64,000 bases of DNA from Theristus sp. LFF4_11 (Eukaryota; Nematoda; Chromadorea; Monhysterida; Xyalidae), in contig JASANC010003250.1 in the NCBI GenBank assembly GCA_030248135.1, positions 1-64,000 on the forward strand, in the 5' to 3' direction. Below, piece after piece: positions 1 to 10,986 of this stretch. The position numbers and the translations under genes are program-made. The notes beneath the pieces were generated by a model. The model saw only the letters and a list, made by a program, of their open reading frames with translations. It was not told the DNA's origin and searched no databases. Every line of letters starts with the position of its first letter. The stretch's first letter is position 1.

Positions 1-163
1 CCCCTTCGATTTTGGGTCGACGTCGACACCCCAAGGTCCCACCTAGAAAAACACCCCCAAATTCCGGGTTGCACGTTGCACCCCAAGCGAAATCGCCAAA
101 AATCGGGCTCCCTCCGACCCGTCCACGTGTAAACAACAGACACATTACAAAAGCAACAGACCA

Positions 164-1775
164 ATGGAAAACGAAGCAGATATTGAACTGAATTTACTCA
201 GCCTTCCGTTCACTGATGAAGCAAAAGGCGCAGGTCATTCCACTTCTGTTGTGACGTTTGAAAAGGTAAGTGGTTTTTTGTTTTTAGTTTCAATAACATT
301 TTATACAATTTGTGCTTTGTTTGACAATGACAAGGCGGAATGAATTACAATGGCCCAATCAAGTCTTTGCTCGTGATTTTTTCAAAGCTGTGCACAAACA
401 ACATTGTTGGTTTGTCGGTATTTCAATCAGCAAAACAGCACGCCATTCCCAAATAGCTAGTTAACAATAGCAGTTGGGTTGTTGTGCAGTTGTGTGATTA
501 AAATCTTGGACACAAACAATGATGACAATTGAATGACGATTGCAAATTGTTTTGCAAAACTGACAAGGCAAAACGCCGTAGTCGTCTGTCGCGCGGTCGT
601 CGTTCAATCGGAGCAGTGTTGGTGAGCACGAGTAACACGAGCGAGCAGTACAACCACGATGACATCACCAACAACACGACCGACGATGTCGGCAATGCGC
701 AGCAGAACGCAGCACCCGCGGATGCGCAGGTTGCTGACGGCACCAGCGACACGGCGCAGCAGCTGCCTCGAGCGGCGTCGTTGGTCTCGCACAGCGCCAG
801 CTCCAGTTCATCTGGCGGCACGCTTGTACCACAGACACAACAAGCGGCTGTCGAAAGTGATGAATGCAACACAAATGTGCACAAGGTAGAGTTGCTGCGG
901 GACACGGCTGCCACGAGACGATACAAAGAAACGTGGCGTCTGACACTCTGAATTGCAACTAAAAACATAAAATTTTCAGAAAACGACCAAGAAGTCGAAG
1001 CAAGAGAGACTGCGCGAATGCTACGAGCGCAATGCTGCCGACATTCTCGCGCACAAGGCGTACATTCGTGTGCTCAAATACGAGCTCAATCAGTGGTCGA
1101 GACTGAGAGCTCGTTATGAGGCTGAAGCTCACAAATATTCGTTAGTAAACAGTTTTTTACCAGTTGGAAGTAAATGTTGAGCAAAACCGCAAGCTAACTA
1201 AACTGCTGTTCTGAAAGAGGAAATTAAAAATACTTTGATAGTCAATGGCATGCTCGCGGTATGACCAACAAGCCTAGCAACCACAGAAGCTGCGGTTTTT
1301 GTGCAAAAATGGCTTAAAATTTGTAAGAAAACACATTTTCAGCGCGGAGTCGTGCTCGGTGTCACTGACGGATTCATTGAGCAACCAACAGCGAAAGTTT
1401 CTCTTTGAAAGTTTGAACTGCGAAGACGTACTGGACGAATTAGAGAGCAACTGGCATGATACAATGCAACACGTGCGTTGGACGCTAGTTGTCGCTTTGC
1501 TGAGCAGCAAACCAAACCAATGATTTTTTTAATTTTTTAGGTAGCCATGCGTCAGTCCGACTATCATCAGCGGTTGCAGCAGACGCACACAGCGCTCGCT
1601 GCTGCCACGTTTACGAAACGACGACTTTACAATGGCACGTTTGTTAGCTGCTAAGTCGTCTATTGATCCTTTGTTATTGGTACAAAAAAACTAAACGAAT
1701 TTCAGAAATCTTTGGCAGCGAAACCGAATTCGAGCTGCTAACAAAACTGCTAACACGATCGGCAGCAGTGAAATG
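164..1775 (+). CDS. Unrecognised multi-exon gene, charged and helical
   Basis: I do not recognise the family. Exon 1 (164-265) starts MENEADIELNLLSLPFTDE and ends at a clean GTAAGT donor in phase 0. Exon 2 is about 571-882, from a weak acceptor TGACAAG to a GTAGAG donor; it has a short Arg-rich start and then a Ser/Thr/Asn/Gln-rich, probably disordered segment. Exon 3 (about 981-1141) follows ATTTTCAG and encodes a Lys/Arg/Glu-rich helix with the motif RECYERNAADILAHKAYIRV. Exon 4 (about 1343-1472) contains SLTDSLSNQQRKFLFESLNC and is joined in phase 0 to exon 5 (1541 onwards). The last exon boundary is unclear: one reading stops at 1775 (ends LLTRSAAVK), another stops near 1640. An AATAAA lies 73 bases after the 1775 stop. 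The helical middle suggests a structural or complex subunit, but no function is claimed. Confidence 0.6.
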
Positions 1776-1847
1776 AGATGGCGCCACGTTTGCAGAATCA
1801 TCAGATTAGCTGTTCTGAAGCTTGACTTTCTCGCCTCTTCTCACCAC

Positions 1848-1853
1848 AATAAA
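1848..1853 (+). terminator. Poly(A) signal AATAAA after the first gene
   Basis: A canonical AATAAA lies 73 bases downstream of the proposed stop at 1775, a typical 3'-UTR position. It supports a transcript end near 1870. Confidence 0.55.
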
Positions 1854-2194
1854 CATTCAGCGTGTCCGAAGCAAATTTGTCACTTTTTCGCAGGGTGAAA
1901 GGCGCGCGAAAATGAGTGAAAGAAGACAAAATGAGATTGAGGCTTTTGTGGGTAATAAAAGAACAAAAATCCATTTGTGAATAAATTTTAAATGAATGGC
2001 TTCCGACTGAAGCCCAGTTTCTTTTTTTTCGCTCGTTACTCTGCGAACAACAGTGACAGTATTCAAGCACACATAACATTTTCCGAATATTTTTGATCGG
2101 GCGATTTGATTTTGCTTTGTGGACCGTTTATTGGCTCTTTGTTTCTTTGGCTTTATTTCACGGTATTCATCAATGAAACCAACGCAAAATTTAC

Positions 2195-2200
2195 TTTATT
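2195..2200 (-). terminator. Poly(A) signal of the DHDDS gene
   Basis: TTTATT on the + strand reads AATAAA on the minus strand, 80 bases after the DHDDS stop codon. It fits a convergent arrangement with the gene ending at 1775. Confidence 0.5.
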
Positions 2201-2279
2201 CGTAATGTGAATCAATCGGTGCTTTGATTTTCGTCAAAATATCTTAGCATGTCTAAAATTGTAGTTAGTGAATATCACG

Positions 2280-3863
2280 TTATTGAGCGACTGCTGCTGT
2301 GTTGTACCGCAGCTCCACCAGCTGCTGCCTTTGTTTGCGTTGTTCGGCGCGTGTTGCCCTCAGGAATGCCTGAATGCGTGCCGTACTTGCGGCCGTTGGC
2401 GGTGCTTGCGATTGTTCGTATTGTTTTCGGCACTCCTGATTGTGAAACTGCCTGTTCTTTTGCTGTTAAATGGTCAATAAAACTCAAGTTCACGCTATTT
2501 TTTTGCCCTAAACTGTGGTTTGAAATTATGAAAAGATATACCGCAATGTTCGCGTGGTGCCACTGATAATTCAAAATGGCGCAACTCAGATGCCAGAAGT
2601 TGAATTCCGGCCAAAGAACGTCAACGAAATGCAGACAAGTGAACGAACTCTGAAAACAAACAGTATCCCCAAATGCTCATTTGTCGAACTTGGCGCCACA
2701 CATTCATTGCCACAGACAATGGCACTGCACCTGCCACAACAGGAAGTCGCTCATGCGTCTCTCGCCGCTGGTACGCACGAGCAGGTCGGGCTCCGTGCAT
2801 TCGCCACTGTCCAAGCACTGCGACGTCAGCTCATCGGTTATGTCACTGGAAAACGACAACAACTTCGGCAACAGTGCACAACTTTCACACTCATGCAACG
2901 TACTCTGCGTGTAATTGTCCCATTTCAACAGCTCTGAGCATGCAACGCGCTGCACGTGCCATTTCATCATGCGACGTGTACGCCAGGCAAACGTTGATGT
3001 TGGCCCTGACAGCAGAAGCAGCCACTTTCATCAGTTCAAGCGGCACAAAGGCACCCAGAGTGCGAACGCACTTGTCATTGTGCTCAGTGAGCAACTCAAT
3101 TTCTGCTATCAGACACCGCACATCGAACGGCAGCCGCGCGAGGTCGCCGAAGAAACGAAAGCGCACGCCGTGCTCGGAGATCGACTCTCTGCGCAAACAC
3201 AAATGCACCGTTTTTGGTTGTAATACCAAAAATAGGTTGTAAAAAATTTGATTTTCTGTGAACACTGCAAAAAACTGAACGCATTGAGTCGTAGAACAAA
3301 AAGCAAACACAACCGAGCGTCTTGCTTCGCCTACTTCTCATTGAGCAGCTCCTCAAACTTCGTCCGTGCCAACTCCATCAGTCCGTCCACTTCCTCTTTG
3401 CTGCGTTTGAAATTCTCGAGGCTGAACGCGTAGACCGTGACGAATTGCACGCCAAAGTCGCGACACCACTTCAGTGCCTTGGCATGTAAATCGTATTTTA
3501 TTCGCCAAATGACAACCGTCACAAAAAGAACGGTGTTTCAAATTTTCAATCTTTGTTACCAGACTGAGCTGCTCAAACCCCCTTGCATGTCCGTCGAGCG
3601 CAGTGTTGAGGCCGTACTTGCGAGCATACCTCCGATTTCCATCCATTATGAAAGCCACGTGACGGGGTACTGCTCCTGCCTGAGTGTCCCACCACGTCTT
3701 GCCTCTTTTTAAAACAGCGCACAATAACAATAAGCTGAAATACACGCTTAAAAACGCCGTTTCACCGAGCACCTTTAAACGTCACCTTTAAAATTCGGCA
3801 TGCCAGCTTCTCCAACCTATTCAACTCTGTTTTCTCAAACCACGACGATTTTTTTCGATCCAT
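2280..3863 (-). CDS. DHDDS: Dehydrodolichyl diphosphate synthase (cis-prenyltransferase) subunit
   Basis: The family condenses isopentenyl diphosphate units onto farnesyl diphosphate at the ER to make the dolichol backbone for N-glycosylation. Exon 1 (3863 down to about 3786) encodes [20 protein letters not shown] and joins in phase 0 after CACTCAG to an exon carrying [20 protein letters not shown], which holds the catalytic Asp and diphosphate-binding residues. Later exons read [20 protein letters not shown], then [12 protein letters not shown], then [20 protein letters not shown] (the second conserved basic/SGE box), then [11 protein letters not shown], and a basic tail ending RYNTAAVAQ. 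At least eight exons give about 300 residues, close to animal DHDDS. The junction near 2850-2915 could not be fixed: the frame needs a weak splice site there. In animals the enzyme works with the NgBR/NUS1 partner, which is not in this window. Confidence 0.93.
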
Positions 3864-4730
3864 TTCACTGAATTGAGAATGCAAAGTCTATCAATCAAAA
3901 CGCTGGCGAGAAACCGTAAAAGTAGTCTCTATCATCAAATGATAAAATGATGAGACGCAAAGAGGCAACTAAGCTTAATGTTGTCAAAAAGCACGATTGA
4001 TCGACAATTGTTTTATTTTAAACCGCGATTAAAATAAACAAGAACCCGCAGAATAGTGACCAAACACAAACGATCCGTTCCTAAGCTGGCTGGCGTCAAC
4101 AACAACAAAAAGCCAGTGAGTACACCAATTTCTCACTCTTACTTGCAAACAACAAAAACGAAAATAAATTGAACAGATTGCACTGAAAAATGGTAATTTA
4201 AAAAAAACTGTTGCGTGCAGAGCTTCACAAGCACTGGTCCCCACAACCAGGGCAATTTTGCCTGCAGCCAGGACCCTGGTTCTGCACCAGATCCCACGTT
4301 GTTTGGGCACAGAACTGACACATCAAAAAACAAAGCATTTTATTGCGATTTTGATGAAAATACAATGATAATTTGCAACGTTTCACTCAAAACTTTTTTA
4401 TTTCATTGTTGTCAGTCCCCCAAAATTTTGCCCAAACTTCGCCTCGTCATTTTTGTTTGCCTCTGCCCAGTTTACCAGAACCAGGGCTGGTTGTATTATG
4501 GTCTGTATGAACCAGCTTATCAATCCCGTGAAGCTCCGGTTGTATGATGTTGATCAATCTTGAAAACGATTGTATCACAAAAAAACAACCACATTGAGCG
4601 GAGCTCACATTGCTGTGAAATCAAGCCGAGTATCTTGAAAGGGTCTTTTCGTAAAATCACTCGAGAAAACAATCATTCGATTGATTATAACGAACAACAA
4701 CCACCATTATGGCCATTCCACAAGCCACCA
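3864..4730. other. Intergenic: DHDDS 5' region and USP14 3' region
   Basis: No convincing coding exon on either strand. Two minus-strand AATAAA-like sequences occur around 4338 and 4396 and may serve USP14. Short repeated ACCAGGG/CCCTGGT words at 4246-4284 and 4479-4493 suggest a degraded inverted repeat. Confidence 0.4.
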
Positions 4731-7723
4731 TCATTTGTGTGCGCCGTTCTCGACCGTGACATCCTCCTTGGGCACATGCACTGTGCGTGGTCCATAGAGC
4801 AGCAGATAGGCACAATGCCAGTCACCACCGCCAGAGAGCCGGAGCACGTCGTCGCCGGTGACCCGGGTGACGGCGTCGTCGTCGCACATCACCCACGGCT
4901 CCAGCGCCGGATCGACGGTGCCCAGTTTGGGCGTCCCTCTGCAACGCACCCAGCCGACGTAGTGGCCGCTGTTCGAGGAGCGACCCTTGTGCGTCAGGAC
5001 CGCCTGCTTGGTTCGGTCGTGAAAACAGTAAGCGTTCCAGAAATGTCAGCAGCGCACGAAAGTTCGATTTGATTTTCTGGTTCTGCGACCCAATGCGTGC
5101 AGGTTATGAAATCTGTTTCATGCTTGTTTGCGGACCCTGAGATGGCCAACTAGGTTCATACGCCAACTTTAAATTACCACATCCATCCAAGATGGATGGA
5201 ACTTCTTGTTTCCTTCCACGTCCGCAAAGCAAACGTACTGGGTCGCAAAAACAAAAAAAAACAAAGTTAGGCTCAGCTCATTGTCCGGTTTTGCCGCTGC
5301 AATCGGTCAGCTAAACAACGCAGAACCTGCTCAAAAGCTGCAGTACAACGCCAACAAACCTGCAGCTCATAAAAACCGGAATTATTCGAGCCGAGATCAT
5401 CGTCGAACATCGTCGGCAACGGCGTCAGCTCGAGCTTCTCGACGTTTGCGTCCTGTTCGGTCGGCTGACCAGCCTTGATGCGTTTCTGCCGTTCAATCTC
5501 GGCGTCTTCGACGTCTTTTATGCGCGAACGCATTGGCACCAGCTTCTGTTGCAGTTGTGTGCAGCACAGCTCATACACGTCCAACACCATCGTAAATTTC
5601 ACGTCCTTCAGAATTTTCGCGCTCACCTGCAGTCGTGCAGTGAACGTGATTCGTTTTGTGGTCGATTTTGATTGCGCCATGACAGACAATGATGCAAAAC
5701 CCAAGTGGTGACTTTGATTTAAACTCTGCCCAAGTCGCTGATTGGTTGAAATATGGATTGAAATCACGTGATCAATAATCACGGTGACGCAAAAGTTCGC
5801 TAAAATGCAAGTCACGGTGAGACCGTCACTGATTATTGCCACCTGTTTGTCCTCTCTGTACTGGAATCGATTGAGGGTGACGGTCAAATAGGCGGGCAGT
5901 CGCGACAACCGGGACAGCTTCTCATGGAGCGCGTCGCGAGCGAGTGTCGGCGATGCTTTCGTGATTGTCTCCTTCATACGCAGACGCATGCCAGACAGCA
6001 AATACTTGGTCTCCTGCGTCAGGTAGCACGCCAGCTGGCTGAAGTCCTCGTTCGTGACAACCGGTGGCTCGTCCTCGGTCTCCGTGCAACGCAGCTCACA
6101 GTCCATTCTGGAGGATTTCATCACATACGAGACTTATAACGTGTTCGGTTTGTGTGGCGTCACTGAAGCACAATGCAGCTGTTTACAGTCGAACTGTGAA
6201 TCATAGGCAAACGACTGACTGGCTGATTTGGGATTCGATTGGGCTCACCGATTGGTTCAACCGGCTTGATGCAGCCAATCAGCATGCAATTCAAACACCA
6301 GTGCTCAAGTTTCATGCAAGTGTCACACCTGCCGGTCATGTATTGCTGCACAACGCCCGCTTTCAACTGTGCGCCGTGGGGTTGCAGATCACTGCGCACT
6401 TTCAGCAGATGCATCAGCTCCGTCCAGAATTCGTTAGCGTCGTGCTGCATCAGCCGTCCATGCTCGTCCTTCTCACTGAAACGCGGGTGCACTCGATGCA
6501 GCACCTGACAAAGGAAAAACGTTCCATTGTTTTCATGTCCGTCCTGTCCCTGTGTTCGAACAAAACGCAATAATAAACTCCTAGTCTAAAGACCAACCAC
6601 TTGGCTGTAACACAGTAATGTTGCACTGTCATCAACAAACATGCACACACTTTATGTGTGTGTTCCGTGTGTCAGTCAATGTTTTTCTAATATAACATGT
6701 GTTTCTTTGTTACTGTGCAACAATACTGTGTTATAAACCGAGTGCACGGTCTTCAGACTGGAACTTTGAAAAGTAAACCAACCAATGTTTCGACAGTCTT
6801 GCTCTTACATTGCACAAATAAACACATCGACGCTGTTAGTGTAGTGAAACAAACCTGCAACATAACGAGTGGCACAATTTCACTGCTGCCCTGCGCATTA
6901 TCCATCAATTGGTACAGCTCACGTAATGCCACTGTCATCAGCTGCGACCCGTTCACGTCTTGTTGAGTTTCGAAGCGTTGCATTGCTGTGTTCAAGCTGC
7001 CCTACAAAAAGCACAATGCTGAGCTGAACCATGAGAACGTGAACTGTTCACTCATGATTTGCCAGAATTTCTCAAACAAACTTTTTCAAGTTTCTTTCAC
7101 CTCATAAAACTGCAACGCTTCAGTGAGAACGGGCACAGTTTTAAGGCACTGCAACGAAGCATTCATATAGCAAGTGTTGCCAAGGTTCTTTAGTCCCATC
7201 GGCATGTTCAACGACCGCGCAAGCTGAAAAGCACAGTTTTGAATTGATGAGCAAGAGCAACAAAAACAAATGTGGCTGTGTCTGTGTTGATTGATTTCAC
7301 AATATTTTCCAAGGCGACCTCTGCTTCGGTGAGTTCATCATCAAAAACAGGCTTGATTGTCGGCGCTTGAGGCAGAGCGTCCGCAGAGCCCATCATCATC
7401 AGCTGAGTGCCACTTTTGATGCCTGCTTTCTTGAACACATCCCACTCGTCGTCACCCAATTGTTTCCCCTGTAAACAACTAGATACAATCAGTGAGTCAA
7501 CGTTTCTTTCAAATCTTTCAAAAATCAAAACGTTTGTATTTAAGAAACTTTACAGTTACACCGCATGCAACACAACCTTGAACAATGTCTTTTGCCTTTC
7601 CGGCGGAACTCCCGTGAGCGCAAACAGCTGCGCTTTGAATGTCATTGGTGAATCGTCGGTATCAGCTTGCACGTCAAACTTTTGTTTGCCCCATTTCACG
7701 GTCACGTCAATCACGCCGGACAT
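4731..7723 (-). CDS. USP14: Ubiquitin carboxyl-terminal hydrolase 14 (proteasome-associated deubiquitinase)
   Basis: USP14/Ubp6 binds the 19S proteasome through an N-terminal ubiquitin-like domain and trims ubiquitin chains. The start at 7723 (MSGVIDVTVKWGKQKFDVQA) opens directly into the Ubl fold, which continues with KQLGDDEWDVFKKAGIKSGT. The Cys box follows as GLKNLGNTCYMNASLQCL near 7170-7200, with the nucleophile in NTCYMN. The middle exon (about 6500-6240) has MQHDANEFWTELMHLL, matching the family's QQDANE box. The His box is SSNSGHYVGWVRCRG near 4950, and the C-terminus contains GGGDWHCAYLLLYGPR. An acidic insert (FDDDLGSN) near 5390 sits where family members carry the linker before the last catalytic lobe. 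About eight exons; introns carry fragments of at least two MITE families (near 5073 and 6184). Confidence 0.95.
5073..5180. repeat. MITE family 1, partial copy in USP14 intron
   Basis: Begins TTTTCTGGTTCTGCGAC followed by CAATGCG, the left end shared with eight other copies in the window. The right end is not recognisable, so this looks truncated. Confidence 0.6.
6184..6300. repeat. MITE family 3, degraded copy in USP14 intron
   Basis: Starts TACAGTCGAACTGTGAATC and contains the ATTGGTT and CCAATCAG words of the CAGTSGAACTC family. Only the left end is clear. Confidence 0.4.
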
Positions 7724-8086
7724 TTTCTTTTCAACAAATTGTCTTTGAAAATTGAAATCGTCGATGGATGAACGAAACACGAATTTGCGGCACGCACGAA
7801 CGGCTGGGGTGTTTGAAAAAAAATTGAATATTTTTTTCGTTTTTTTCAAATCTGAATTTCTTTTTTAAACGTGAAAAAAAATTAAAAAATATTTTGCTCT
7901 GAAAATTCGATTTTTGTCGGTCCCGCGCCGAACAGCCTGTGTGTCCCGCAAGGCTTTCCCGCATTTGCGGGAAATTTACGGGTTGTGAACAGAATGAAAC
8001 AGCATTCTCACTGTGTGTTTTATGAAAAACGGGTGAATTGTGAATTCATTGGTGAATTCAATGGTAAAATTTGCATCTCACTGAAA
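7724..8086. other. Intergenic: USP14 upstream region
   Basis: Between the USP14 start (minus) and the hAT element. It contains T-rich tracts and GGTGAATTC repeats near 8029-8063. No coding signal seen. Confidence 0.4.
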
Positions 8087-8806
8087 TAGGGTTGTTAAAC
8101 AAAAATGAAAATTAAAAAAAAAAAAAGTGATTAAAAAAAAACAAAAATGCCGATTTTTTTTTTAAAAAAAAAAATTCGAAAAATTTTCCTCTAATATGCT
8201 CTGAAAACCTCAATTTTGGCACAATTTTTCGAAAGTTCAACAAAAATTTTCTTTGATTATACCTCGTAAAACCTTTAGCAGTCGATTTTGGGCCGTTTTA
8301 CCGACTGATTTTAGGCTTCGACAACATCTGCGATGAAGTTTTTGAGCGTCCCAAAGCTTAGCCTACCATTTCCGATGCAGATAAGGTGACGATTAGCCTC
8401 GCAGAGCGTCCGATTGTGCTCGCTGCACCGTTTGCAAGCGCTACGTTGTCTGGTTGCTGCTTCGTGTCGTGTCGTCGCGACACCATCAGAAGAATTGATC
8501 GAATTTCAAGGCGGTATGTTTGTCTTCACTTCAGCATTAGCTCAGCTGGGGAGAATTAGTGACGTTTTGGAGGTCAAAACACAAGAAGAGGCATGGTGAC
8601 GGTTTGGAAAAGGGGTAATTGAGGTCACCAAAACAAAATCTGCAAAGTTCCGCCATACGGGTGTCATTCGGGAGGCGCTTGCATATCATATGTGGTTCTT
8701 CGGACTCCCTGATTGATTTAGCACAACTTTGATTTTTGAAATTTAAAAAAAAAAAATTTAAAAAAAAAAACAAAAATGACGATTTTTGTTTTTTTTAACA
8801 ACCCTA
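8087..8806. mobile_element. Non-autonomous hAT-like element with 8-bp target duplication
   Basis: The 720-bp segment starts TAGGGTTGTTAAA and ends TTTAACAACCCTA, a perfect terminal inverted repeat. It is flanked by the same 8 bases, CACTGAAA, at 8079-8086 and 8807-8814. An 8-bp duplication with TAGGG-type ends is the hallmark of the hAT superfamily. The inside is dominated by A/T homopolymers next to the ends and has no transposase-like frame, so it depends on an enzyme made elsewhere. A short stretch near 8640-8720 has distant relatives around 38020-38060. Confidence 0.85.
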
Positions 8807-9096
8807 CACTGAAATCTGCTTTTCATAGATCTGTTGATCCGCTTAAAAAAACCAACGAAAGTGACCAATCAGCTCAACCGATCTCACGTGAAGGTCAAGC
8901 TACATTGAAAAACTCATGCTATGCATTCTAAAGCACCTGCGTGCGTCCACGTGACGCATTGCTTGTCGCACGAATAATAAATGCAAGACTTGCTGAAAAC
9001 TTGTTGGCAAAAGCGTGTGCAAGTCAACTTCAGTATTCAATTTCGAGTCGAAAACCTTCGTACTTTTTGTCAATTTTCGCCACTGACGGTCGCATC

Positions 9097-10220
9097 ATGT
9101 GTGCAGCCGTGAATGCACAGACCGCGCTGGCCGACCTCACTTATTCAGCTATTTCAGCCGAAATCCACATGCGACCCGATTTTCTTCGCGTGGCCGCTGA
9201 GGTACAGTATGATAAGGCAGTGCTTGTCTTGTCTATCAAGACGAGATTAAACGCAGACTAGGAGTTGTCTTCTTCAAAAATGCCAAGATATTTGTCAATC
9301 GTGTGCGCAATGGACAAAGAACGAACAGAATAGCACGAACAAATTGATCAATTAGAAAAAACACGATCAATTTGCTAGAAGCCTTTTTTCTTTTATTCAA
9401 ATTTCGCGCACTCATCGCGCCCTGAAAAGTGTGCCATCTTTACGCGGCCATACCGTAAACGTTACGTTACAACGCAGTGCAGCCAGTGCCCGTTTTGAAA
9501 ATAGAGAACAATCGAACTGTGTTTAATTTTGCGGCTTCACACCAGGTGCTTGACGATGCAGAGACACTGGAAAGTCTGGCGATCGCTGAGGAGAGCATCA
9601 GCCAACAGTATTTCTGCTACACCACGAACATCGTGCAGTTGGCGAAACAGATCAAACAGATGAAGGTGCGCTCGCTGTTTAAGGCCAGTTTATAGCTGAC
9701 GTATGCAAACGTACGTCGGCATACGTCGCCGTACGTCAGGTATGAACGGTAGTCTCCAATAACATGAAACCTAGTGACGTGACGTGCCGTACATGCATAC
9801 GTCTGTGTGAACGGTAGTATGCAATAACACGGGGCCTAAACTGACGTGACGTGACGTGCCGCACGCGCATACGTCAGGTATAAACGGACCACCCGGAAAC
9901 TGAAATTGAGCAGTTCGGTTCTGAGAATTTGAAAAAATCTTAAGACTCGATTGGAGAGTGGCAGTTCGGACGGGCGAGGCGATGCCTCTATGCAAGACAC
10001 AGTGCTCACGTCAACACAGCTGAAACGGGCGGTGAAGCAGTTCGCTGGGTACGCAGCAAAGTTCTATTTGGATGTCGGACGTACTTACTCTGAATTCCAT
10101 GAGTCGATCCTGATTGAAGAACAACAAAAAGAAAGCCCGTCCGAGAAACCACCTGCAACTGTTCCATTAAAGAAGCCTGCGCAAGCGAACAAAAAAAATC
10201 GAAAAAGTAACCTTTGTTAA
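9097..10220 (+). CDS. Unrecognised small helical protein
   Basis: Three exons join in phase 0. Exon 1 (9097-9201) starts MCAAVNAQTALADLTYSAIS and ends GAG before GTACAG. Exon 2 (9546-9665) encodes VLDDAETLESLAIAEESISQ and ends IKQMK before GTGCGC. Exon 3 (about 9957-10220) contains LKRAVKQFAGYAAKFYLDVG and a Lys/Pro-rich tail ending KKNRKSNLC. The product is about 160 residues, mostly amphipathic helix, with no signal peptide or membrane segment. The exon 3 acceptor is weak (no TTTCAG), probably because a CGT-rich MITE sits in that intron. The size and helical character resemble small subunits of large complexes, but I cannot assign a family. Confidence 0.55.
9202..9458. repeat. Dispersed repeat filling intron 1 of the small helical gene
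   Basis: Clearly similar to 63671-63951: both share GTACAGTATGA or ACAGTATGA at the left, then GACTAGGAGTTGTCTT, TTCAAAAATGCCA and ATTCAAATTTCGCGC. The similarity begins at the GT of the splice donor. Confidence 0.7.
9690..9898. repeat. MITE family 4 (CGT-rich)
   Basis: Bounded by GGCCAGTTTATAGCTGACGT at the left and ACGTCAGGTATAAACGGACC at the right, with many ACGTC words between. The same ends and core (AACGGTAGTATGCAATAACA) recur at 20600-21075, and a fragment occurs near 33258-33303. Confidence 0.65.
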
Positions 10221-10249
10221 GTCAGTGTTCACGTTATTGTCTTTCCTTT

Positions 10250-10424
10250 TAGTTCTGCGACTCAATGCGTTTGCTGACGTCGAAAGGAAATCGGTTTCGT
10301 GTTTGATGCGGCAATTCAAAGTGGTCCCAGTGACATAGCGCTGTATTTCAATGATATGGCTCAAATTCACCAATTTTGAATTCCCGCGTCGAGCATAAAA
10401 CTGCGCGCATTTAGTCGCAGAACC
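10250..10424. repeat. MITE family 1, full copy
   Basis: TTCTGCGACTCAATGCG at the left and GCGCATTTAGTCGCAGAAC at the right form the terminal inverted repeat. The internal words GATGCGGCAATTCAAA and TGAATTCCCGCGTC are shared with the other copies. It lies just past the stop codon at 10220. Confidence 0.75.
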
Positions 10425-10504
10425 AATACTTCAAGTAAGAATTTTAAAATGTCTGACACTGTAATGTGCTTGCGATGCTCACACCAGGTTCAGGCATGTC
10501 TCGG

Positions 10505-10660
10505 AACGTGTATGATGCAGCATGTTTTTTGTTGTATGTACCGTTGAAGACGTGACATCCGTCTGAACGGCCATTTTTTGTTGGGCTCTGCAGCCCTGAC
10601 CTTGTCGTACTGAAGAACCGGACGACCCGCGGTATACGCTTGCCAGGCGAAACGGCAAGA
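10505..10660 (-). repeat. Dispersed repeat family 5 (GTTTCGCCTGGCAAGCG)
   Basis: On the minus strand this reads GTTTCGCCTGGCAAGCGTAT and then GTACGACAAGG. It matches 41151-41285 and 42372-42500, both in + strand introns. Open frames here are therefore probably repeat sequence rather than a gene. Confidence 0.5.
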
Positions 10661-10986
10661 AACAGTGCTTCCACTAGTTGTAATAATGAAAATTTAATTG
10701 ACACTTTTTGAACTTATGATGCAACAAAAACAATGCGGTCAAATTGTGAGATCAAATCGAAACATAGATCCTATGTCCATCAGAATCAGACCATCAATAG
10801 AACTATGTAAAGACAAGAAGGTGACCAAAGTTTAAAGCGGACAACAAGCACGAATGTATCACCATCACGGCGTCAACACGAAAAAAAATTGGAATGCACG
10901 TATAAAATTTTACAATATCTGAGAAGCTACACTTCTATCAGGTGACTAGAGAAGTTTTAAACAAAAAAAACAATCACCAAAAGTTG
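10661..10986. other. Intergenic 3' flank of the PTR gene
   Basis: No exon-like sequence recognised on either strand. The stretch is A/T-rich with no clear repeat. Confidence 0.4.

Noticed and set aside
498..968. Long minus-strand frame of 156 codons
   Set aside because: It is antisense to the Ser/Asn-rich + strand exon, which has proper splice sites and joins to neighbouring exons.
10444..10704. Minus-strand frame considered as a gene
   Set aside because: The sequence is a dispersed repeat also present in POLR2F and MOCS3 introns.
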